Positions 57,426-64,000 of a stretch of 64,000 nucleotides of DNA are shown here, one piece after another. Each line of letters opens with the position of its first letter. The stretch's first letter is position 1. The notes under the pieces were generated by a model. The model worked only from the letters and a program-made list of their open reading frames with translations, searched no databases and had not been told where the DNA came from. The translations under genes and the position numbers were made by a program. Source of the DNA: Corynebacterium faecale (GTDB lineage: Bacteria; Actinomycetota; Actinomycetes; Mycobacteriales; Mycobacteriaceae); NCBI RefSeq assembly GCF_030408735.1, contig NZ_CP047204.1:2232001-2296000 (forward strand). Reading direction: 5' to 3'.

Positions 57426-57477
57426 TGCGATGATTCCTGTTTCTTCTCTCGGGGTTGTGGCTAAAGCAAGCGTGTGG

Positions 57478-58170
57478 TTATTCGAAGGGGGTGGCGTTGC
57501 GACCACGCAGGACGATGTCGAACTTGTATCCCAGTGCGAAGTTCTCGCGGGTCTCGTCATAGTCAAAAGCTGCGATCATGCGCTCGCGGGCACCCTTGGG
57601 CACGGCGTTGTAGATCGGATCCTGGAAGAACAGTGGATCGTTGGGGAAGTACATCTGGGTGACCAGACGCTCGGTGAACTGACGCCCGTAGAGAGAGAAG
57701 TGGATGTGGGCTGGCCGCCAGGCATTGTGGTGGTTACCCCATGGGTAGTTACCCGGCATGACGGTGTAGAAGCTGTAGTTGCCGTCCTTGTCGGTCAGCG
57801 TGCGGGCCACTCCGTTGAAGTGCGGGTCCAGGGGTGCCGGCCAGGAATCATTCTTGTGGCGGTAACGTCCGGCGGCATTGGCCTGCCACGCCTCCACCAG
57901 CGTGTGGGGAACCGGCTTGCCATCGAATCCGAGCACCCGTCCGTGGACGAAGATGCGCTGGCCTATGGCCTCGCCGCCGTTGACCTGGGTCATGTCATTG
58001 TCAATGCCGCCGAGGTCCCGGTCGCCGAAGACCGGGCCGGTGCTCTCACCCAGACGGTTTGGGATCATGATGAGATCGTTGCTGGGGTTGCGCTTGACTG
58101 TGGTGCGGTACTCAGGGAAGTGGAGGGGTGAATACTGCCCTGCCGTCGGTGCGAAGTGTGGGATCTCCAT
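57478..58170 (-). CDS. pcaH: Protocatechuate 3,4-dioxygenase beta subunit
   Basis: PcaH holds the Fe(III) centre that opens the protocatechuate ring. The 230-residue product has the iron ligands: Tyr in GRYRHKNDSW, Tyr in MPGNYPWGNH, and two His in WRPAHIHFSLYG. The substrate-binding and beta-sandwich segments LVEAWQANAAG and VTQMYFPNDPLFFQDP follow the family. It is the first gene of pcaHGBC. Its upstream region carries a 15-base palindrome at 58244, about 75 bases away. Confidence 0.96.
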   Translation of the reverse strand: MEIPHFAPTAGQYSPLHFPEYRTTVKRNPSNDLIMIPNRLGESTGPVFGDRDLGGIDNDMTQVNGGEAIGQRIFVHGRVLGFDGKPVPHTLVEAWQANAAGRYRHKNDSWPAPLDPHFNGVARTLTDKDGNYSFYTVMPGNYPWGNHHNAWRPAHIHFSLYGRQFTERLVTQMYFPNDPLFFQDPIYNAVPKGARERMIAAFDYDETRENFALGYKFDIVLRGRNATPFE

Positions 58171-58243
58171 TGGATTGAGTAGGGCCTTTCTAGTCCAGTG
58201 ATATAGATCTCAAAGTAGGGGGTGGAAACCTTTCAGACAAGTG

Positions 58244-58258
58244 GTTCGCTTACCGAAC
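58244..58258. promoter_or_regulatory. Second GTTCG-N5-CGAAC site, upstream of pcaH
   Basis: GTTCGCTTACCGAAC matches the pcaI-pcaR palindrome at ten arm positions (GTTCG and CGAAC) and at the next C. It lies about 75 bases upstream of pcaH in the gap between catC and pcaH. I infer a PcaR site that links the pcaHGBC unit to the pcaIJ and pcaRFDO units. Confidence 0.65.
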
Positions 58259-58364
58259 ATCCTGGTGGCTTCCTATCGCAATGTCACCTGCAGCTTTGCC
58301 AGTACCCAGGGGTTAACCAGGGGTGTGGATAAGGGATTCCCGCTCCAACAATGCGAAAGAGGGC

Positions 58365-58386
58365 CACACCGGATCGTGCCGGTGTG
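58365..58386 (-). terminator. cat operon terminator
   Basis: CACACCGG (58365-58372) pairs perfectly with CCGGTGTG (58379-58386) around a six-base loop, after the catC stop. On the minus strand it leads into CCCTCTTTCGC, a weak T-run. It separates catC from pcaH. Confidence 0.65.
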
Positions 58387-58420
58387 ACCCCCTGTCATAT
58401 CTGGACAGCTCTGCCGGGGT

Positions 58421-58714
58421 TTAACCCTTCAGGTAATACTCCAGAGCGTTCGGGTGCTTTGCCAGCGGGGTGATCTTGACGTCCATGTACTTGAACATAG
58501 GGAATCCGCTGAGGATCGCCTGCAGCTCATCGTGATCATCCACCTCGAAGATGGAGTAGTTGGCGTACTCGCCCACCACACGCCAGATGGCCTTCATGAT
58601 TCCGCGTGACTGAAGGTCACCGGAATAGGCCTTCTCCTTAACCTGGAAATCAGCCATGACCTCCGGGGTCATCGATTCCGGGAAGTGTACGTCCATACGG
58701 GCGTGAAACAGCAT
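58421..58714 (-). CDS. catC: Muconolactone delta-isomerase
   Basis: CatC isomerises muconolactone to 3-oxoadipate enol-lactone. The 97-residue product starts MLFHARMDVHFPES and shows KEKAYSGDLQSRGIMKAIWRVVG and YSIFEVDDHDELQAIL, with LAKHPNAL at the end, all typical of the compact decameric enzyme. AAGGAG overlaps the end of catB, and the start ATG is nine bases after the catB stop. It is the last gene of catABC. Confidence 0.95.
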   Translation of the reverse strand: MLFHARMDVHFPESMTPEVMADFQVKEKAYSGDLQSRGIMKAIWRVVGEYANYSIFEVDDHDELQAILSGFPMFKYMDVKITPLAKHPNALEYYLKG

Positions 58715-58723
58715 TGAAGCTCC

Positions 58724-59845
58724 TTAGTTGCGGGTGTAGAAGTTGACTTTGTCCATGTCCAGCTCAACGCCCAGGCCGGGGCCTTCAGGGACGATGACCT
58801 GACCATCGCGGTACTCAATATCCTGGACCACGTAGGTGTCCTTGAGCAGCTGCGGACCGAACAGCTCGGTGCCATAGGACACTGCCTTGGTGGAGGCGGC
58901 GAACTGCAGGGATGCTGCGGTACCGACCGGGCCCTCCAGGCTGGTGGCGCCGTGGCAGGCCAGTCCGCCGGCCTCGGCGATGGCGGCGATCTTCTTGGAT
59001 TCCAACAGGCCGCCGTGCTTGGTGGTCTTCAGTGCGATGACATCAGCTGCCTGGGACTTCACCACGGCAAGTGCCTCGGCCGGGGTCCAGACAGATTCAT
59101 CAGCCATGACGGAGACGTTGGTGCGGCGGGTGATCTCGCGCAGAGTTTCCAGGTCATCGGCCGGGGTGGGCTGCTCGAAGAGCTCGATGCCGGCGTCGGC
59201 AAGCTCAGGCAGGTAACGCAGTGCGGTGAGGCGATCCCAGCGGGCATTGATATCAATGCGCAAGGAGACGCGGTCGCCGACCTCACGTGCCAGTTCCGCC
59301 ACGCGACGGGTGTCTTCGGCTGGCTCACCGGCGCCCATCTTGAGCTTGAAGGAGCGGTTGCCCCAGGTTTCGATGCGCTCCTCGATCTCAGCGACTGCAA
59401 CATCAAGAGGCAGGACGCCGAGCGCCCAGGTGCAGTCGAGGGAGGTGCGGACGGTGCCGCCCAGCAGGTCACGCACGGACACACCGAGGGCACGTGCCCA
59501 GGCATCATGCATTGCCACATCCACGGCAGCCTTGGCATACCGGGCGCGGGCAACGACGCGCTCCAGGTCAGCCATGATGCCAGCCAGTTCGGAGACCTCG
59601 CGGCCGACGAGTACGGGGGCGAGGTAGCCGTCGACAAGCGCCTTCATGGTCTCAACGGACTCGCCGCCCCACCAGGGGCCGCCGGGGACAACGCCCTCGC
59701 CGTATCCGACCACAGCGTTGTCCAGGTGGACACCGACCAGCAGGATGTGCTGAACAGTGGACGTAGTGGTGGCGAAGCCGTGCGGACGGATGAGGGGAAC
59801 ATCGAGGATGCGGGTCTCTACGCGGTTAATTGTCAGATCAGCCAT
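58724..59845 (-). CDS. catB: Muconate cycloisomerase
   Basis: CatB cyclises cis,cis-muconate to muconolactone. The product of 373 residues belongs to the enolase superfamily: an N-terminal capping domain, then the barrel with the catalytic Lys pair in RSFKLKMGAG, metal ligands in LRIDINARWD, FEQPTPADDL and VMADESVWTP, and Lys in ALKTTKHGG. The ATG at 59845 gives MADLTINRVETRI. Its upstream gap of 76 bases after catA contains a hairpin (59868-59899). Confidence 0.95.
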   Translation of the reverse strand: MADLTINRVETRILDVPLIRPHGFATTTSTVQHILLVGVHLDNAVVGYGEGVVPGGPWWGGESVETMKALVDGYLAPVLVGREVSELAGIMADLERVVARARYAKAAVDVAMHDAWARALGVSVRDLLGGTVRTSLDCTWALGVLPLDVAVAEIEERIETWGNRSFKLKMGAGEPAEDTRRVAELAREVGDRVSLRIDINARWDRLTALRYLPELADAGIELFEQPTPADDLETLREITRRTNVSVMADESVWTPAEALAVVKSQAADVIALKTTKHGGLLESKKIAAIAEAGGLACHGATSLEGPVGTAASLQFAASTKAVSYGTELFGPQLLKDTYVVQDIEYRDGQVIVPEGPGLGVELDMDKVNFYTRN

Positions 59846-59867
59846 AAAATCTCTTTCAATTGGCTAA

Positions 59868-59899
59868 AGTCCCGACACCTAAAAACGGTGATCGGGACT
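59868..59899 (-). other. Hairpin between catA and catB
   Basis: AGTCCCGACACC (59868-59879) pairs with GGTG-A-TCGGGACT (59887-59899) apart from one bulged A, around a seven-base A-rich loop. It follows the catA stop. There is no clear T-run, so it may be a partial attenuator or a processing/stability element that sets catA above catBC. Confidence 0.65.
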
Positions 59900-59921
59900 T
59901 CAGGGAACGGAGGGGAGAGTT

Positions 59922-61266
<1,345 letters not shown>

Positions 61267-62763
61267 ATGTCCACCCCTATCCTCAACCTTGACAGCGTCC
61301 AATACACGTTGGACCGCGCACTCGAGGATCGCCCCGAGGAGGGCATTGTCCGGGTTAACCGCAACATCTTCACCGATCCTGAGATCTTCGATCTGGAGAT
61401 GCGCCACATCTTCGAGGGCAACTGGATCTACCTGGCACATGAGTCACAGATCCCCAACCCAGGTGACTACTTCACCACCTACATCGGCCGCCAGCCGATC
61501 ATGATCACCCGCTCCAAGGACGGCAAGCTCAACTGCCTCATCAACGCCTGCTCCCACCGTGGTGCTATGCTCTGCCGCCGCAAGACCGATAACCGCACCA
61601 CCCTGACCTGCCCATTCCACGGCTGGACCTTCTCCAACGATGGTGCACTGCTCAAGGTCAAGGATGAAAAAGAAGGCGCGTATCCGGAGAACTTCAACAA
61701 GGAGGGCTCCCACGACCTGCGTCGCGTGCCCAAGTTCGAGTCCTACCGCGGTTTCCTTTTCGGCTCCCTCAACCCAGACGTGGTTTCCCTGGAAGAGCAC
61801 CTCGGCGACACCCGCACCGTGATCGACATGCTGGTTGACCAGTCCCCAGACGGCCTCGAGGTTGTCCGCGGATCTTCCACCTACACCTACGATGGCAACT
61901 GGAAGCTGCAGACCGAGAACGGTGCAGACGGCTACCACGTCTCCTCCACCCACTGGAACTACGCAGCCACCACCTCCCGCCGTGGCACCGGCGAATCCGC
62001 CAACGAGACCAAGGCCATGGATGCCGGCACCTGGGGCAAGCAGGGCGGCGGCTACTTCTCCTACCCACACGGACACATGCTGCTGTGGATGTGGTGGGGC
62101 AACCCAGAGGATCGCCCACTCTACGACCGTCGCGAAGAGTTCAAGGAGAAGTTCGGTGAGGAGAAGGGCGAGTTCATGGTTGGCGCTTCCCGCAACCTGT
62201 GCCTGTACCCGAACGTCTACCTCATGGACCAGTTCTCCTCACAGATCCGCCACATCCGCCCAATCTCGGTGGATAAGACCGAGGTGACCATCTACTGCAT
62301 CGCTCCCAAGGGCGAAGCACCAGAGGCACGCGCGAACCGCATCCGTCAGTACGAGGACTTCTTCAACGCCACCGGCATGGCCACCCCGGATGACCTGGAG
62401 GAGTTCCGCTCCTGCCAGAAGACCTACCTGGCCACCGGTTTCCCATGGAACGACATGACCCGTGGACTCGGCCACCAGATCGAGGGACCAAACGATGTAG
62501 CCAAGGGCCTCGGCATGAACGAGGTTCTCTCCTCCGGCGCACGCACTGAGGATGAGGGACTTTACCCAATCCAGCACACCTACTGGCACGAGCTCATGCA
62601 GAAGGCCGTTAAGACCCAGAGCATCCAGGAAAAGGAAACCAGCGACGACTCCGCCACCGCTGAGGTCACCCGCGCAGCCGCTGAGGCACGCGAGGCAGCC
62701 AAGGCCGCGGCGAAGTCCAGCTCCTCGGATCAGCCACGCCGTCGTCGCCGCTCACGCGGCTAA
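61267..62763 (+). CDS. benA: Benzoate 1,2-dioxygenase alpha subunit
   Basis: BenA is the large oxygenase subunit that, with BenB and the BenC reductase, converts benzoate to the cis-diol. From the ATG at 61267 (GGAGG six bases upstream) it has 498 residues. The Rieske centre is visible: Cys-x-His in [11 protein letters not shown] and Cys-x2-His in [10 protein letters not shown]. Mononuclear iron ligands lie in [14 protein letters not shown]. The last ~45 residues form an Ala/Glu/Lys helix and an Arg-rich end (RRRRRSRG), not usual for BenA of proteobacteria. It starts benABC. Confidence 0.95.
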   Translation: MSTPILNLDSVQYTLDRALEDRPEEGIVRVNRNIFTDPEIFDLEMRHIFEGNWIYLAHESQIPNPGDYFTTYIGRQPIMITRSKDGKLNCLINACSHRGAMLCRRKTDNRTTLTCPFHGWTFSNDGALLKVKDEKEGAYPENFNKEGSHDLRRVPKFESYRGFLFGSLNPDVVSLEEHLGDTRTVIDMLVDQSPDGLEVVRGSSTYTYDGNWKLQTENGADGYHVSSTHWNYAATTSRRGTGESANETKAMDAGTWGKQGGGYFSYPHGHMLLWMWWGNPEDRPLYDRREEFKEKFGEEKGEFMVGASRNLCLYPNVYLMDQFSSQIRHIRPISVDKTEVTIYCIAPKGEAPEARANRIRQYEDFFNATGMATPDDLEEFRSCQKTYLATGFPWNDMTRGLGHQIEGPNDVAKGLGMNEVLSSGARTEDEGLYPIQHTYWHELMQKAVKTQSIQEKETSDDSATAEVTRAAAEAREAAKAAAKSSSSDQPRRRRRSRG

Positions 62764-62823
62764 TAGCCTCCACGCTTCCTGTCATCCTCCTCCCTCATTC
62801 CGACACTTTCATTGGAGAAACCC

Positions 62824-63330
62824 ATGACCACCACTGCAGCCCAGGTCACCCGCAGCGATATTGAAGATTTCCTCTACTACGAAGCCCGTCTGCTCGATGA
62901 CCGCCGCTTCGAAGACTGGATCCAGTGCTACCGCGAAGACGCGGAATTCTGGATGCCAGCCTGGGATGACAACGGTGAACTCACCGAAGATCCACAGTCC
63001 GAAATTTCCCTGATCTACTACCCGAACCGTGGTGGCCTCGAAGACCGCGTGTTCCGCATCCGCACTGAGCGTTCCTCTGCGACCTCCCTGCCGGAGCCAC
63101 GCACCGTTCACAACATCTCCAACGTGGAGGTCCTCGAACAGCGCGACGGTGAAGTAGACATCCGCTTCAACTGGATCACCAACTACTTCCGTTACAACCA
63201 CACCGATATGTACTACGGAAACACCTTTCTCACCATCGATACCAGCGCGGAAGCAATGAAGATTGTGAAGAAGAAGGTCGTTCTGCAGAACGACTACATT
63301 CACCACGTCATCGATATCTATCACATCTAG
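62824..63330 (+). CDS. benB: Benzoate 1,2-dioxygenase beta subunit
   Basis: BenB is the small structural subunit of the alpha3-beta3 oxygenase. The 168-residue product is a cystatin-like fold with FLYYEARLLDDRRFEDWIQCY, DAEFWMPAWDDNG, RTEHSS-like RTERSSATSLPEPR and the closing KKKVVLQNDYIHHVIDIYHI. The ATG at 62824 has GGAG six bases upstream; a TTG at 62812 overlaps that ribosome site. It lies 60 bases after benA and 10 bases before benC. Confidence 0.95.
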   Translation: MTTTAAQVTRSDIEDFLYYEARLLDDRRFEDWIQCYREDAEFWMPAWDDNGELTEDPQSEISLIYYPNRGGLEDRVFRIRTERSSATSLPEPRTVHNISNVEVLEQRDGEVDIRFNWITNYFRYNHTDMYYGNTFLTIDTSAEAMKIVKKKVVLQNDYIHHVIDIYHI

Positions 63331-63340
63331 GAGCCAAAAA

Positions 63341-64000
63341 ATGTCCCACCAAGTTGCACTGGCTTTCGAAGATGGAATCACCCGCTTCATCGAATGTGAA
63401 GACGAGCAGACCGTTGCTGATGCCGCCTACCAGGCCCGCATCAACATCCCCTTTGACTGCCGCGACGGTGCCTGCGGAACCTGCAAGGCATTCTGCGAAT
63501 CCGGCGATTATGAAGAGGGTGACTACATCGACGACGCCCTCTCCGAGGACGAGGCCGATGAGGGTTACTGCCTCCCCTGCCAGATGTTCCCGAAGTCCGA
63601 TCTGATCCTGCAGATCGCGACCACCTCCGTTCTGGCCAAGACCGGCGCCGCTACATTCAGCGGAGAACTGGTCAAACTGGACCGCCTCTCCGACTCCACC
63701 TTCGGCATCACCATCAAGCTGGAGAACCGAAGCGATCTCGCGTTCCTGCCTGGCCAGTACATGAATATTCTGGTCCCAGGGACGGAACAGACCCGTTCCT
63801 ATTCCTTCTCCTCGAGCATCGCCGACGATCAGGTCAGCTTCCTCATCAAGAACACCCCGGGCGGTCTCATGACCTCCTACCTGGATGAGCGCGCCGCCGT
63901 CGGCGATAAGCTGGAACTGACCGGACCGATGGGCTCTTTCTTCCTGCGCGAGCCCGTCCGCCCGATCCTGCTGCTGGCAGGTGGCACCGGGTTGGCCCCG
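63341..64000 (+). CDS. benC: Benzoate 1,2-dioxygenase reductase (partial)
   Basis: BenC passes electrons from NADH to the BenAB oxygenase. The visible 220 residues contain the plant-type 2Fe-2S domain with CRDGACGTCKAFC (about 40-52) and a later Cys in YCLPCQ, then the flavin domain with RSYSFSS (FAD binding) and GGLMTSYL. The last visible codons (LLAGGTGLAP) begin the NAD-binding domain. The window ends here, so the C-terminus and downstream benD are lost. GGAG lies eight bases upstream of the ATG. Confidence 0.94.
   Translation, partial: MSHQVALAFEDGITRFIECEDEQTVADAAYQARINIPFDCRDGACGTCKAFCESGDYEEGDYIDDALSEDEADEGYCLPCQMFPKSDLILQIATTSVLAKTGAATFSGELVKLDRLSDSTFGITIKLENRSDLAFLPGQYMNILVPGTEQTRSYSFSSSIADDQVSFLIKNTPGGLMTSYLDERAAVGDKLELTGPMGSFFLREPVRPILLLAGGTGLAP

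Overview
The window looks like a chromosomal segment of a high-GC Corynebacterium of the C. glutamicum / C. efficiens group. The reasons are the gene order (TRAP transporter, lepA, rpsT, holA-comEC-comEA, nadD, proA/proB, obg, rpmA-rplU, rne, ndk, folC-valS, mdh, clpX, then pca, cat and ben clusters), an actinobacterial RNase E with an IF2-like N-terminus, several apparently leaderless genes, and close agreement of Mdh, LepA and ProB with my memory of the C. glutamicum proteins. I think C. efficiens or a near relative is most likely, but I could not search.

Layout. 1-2421: a C4-dicarboxylate-type TRAP transporter, dctPQM, on the minus strand and cut by the left edge. 2856-18399: mostly minus-strand core genes (lepA, a LysE-type exporter, an ankyrin protein, holA, comEC, comEA, degV, a GpgP-like phosphatase, rsfS, nadD, two secreted cutinase-like proteins, proA), interrupted on the plus strand by an orphan PemK/MazF-like gene, rpsT and a lipoprotein Cu/Zn superoxide dismutase. 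18763-28009: lipoprotein and small membrane genes, a 2-hydroxyacid dehydrogenase, proB, obg, a nucleobase permease fused to an OHCU-decarboxylase-like domain, an aldo/keto reductase and a hypothetical gene. 28017-28276 holds two ~104-bp direct repeats. 28381-41185: rpmA, rplU, rne, pirin/AhpD-like pair, ndk, folC, valS. 41275-48659: small membrane gene, a short Hsp70-like chaperone, a truncated IS1380-type transposase, mdh, a TetR regulator, an AEC transporter and clpX.

48812-64000 is an aromatic-catabolism island. Benzoate is oxidised by BenABC (benC cut by the right edge) towards catechol, and CatA, CatB and CatC carry catechol to the enol-lactone. Protocatechuate is opened by PcaHG and processed by PcaB and PcaC to the same enol-lactone. 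PcaD, PcaIJ and PcaF then take it to succinyl-CoA and acetyl-CoA. PcaR (IclR type) and PcaO (large LuxR type) are the regulators encoded here. A 15-bp GTTCG-N5-CGAAC palindrome occurs between pcaI and pcaR and upstream of pcaH, with a weaker copy upstream of benA.

The signals I find most worth following are: a heavily over-represented 11-mer, GCTTATCGACG (seven exact copies, four intergenic); the permease-OHCU fusion, whose decarboxylase half lacks the usual catalytic residues; three phased AATGTTCGC repeats before benA; the 104-bp repeats; a nested inverted repeat between proB and obg; and a two-part upstream element shared by two envelope genes. I saw no tRNA, rRNA, CRISPR array or prophage.
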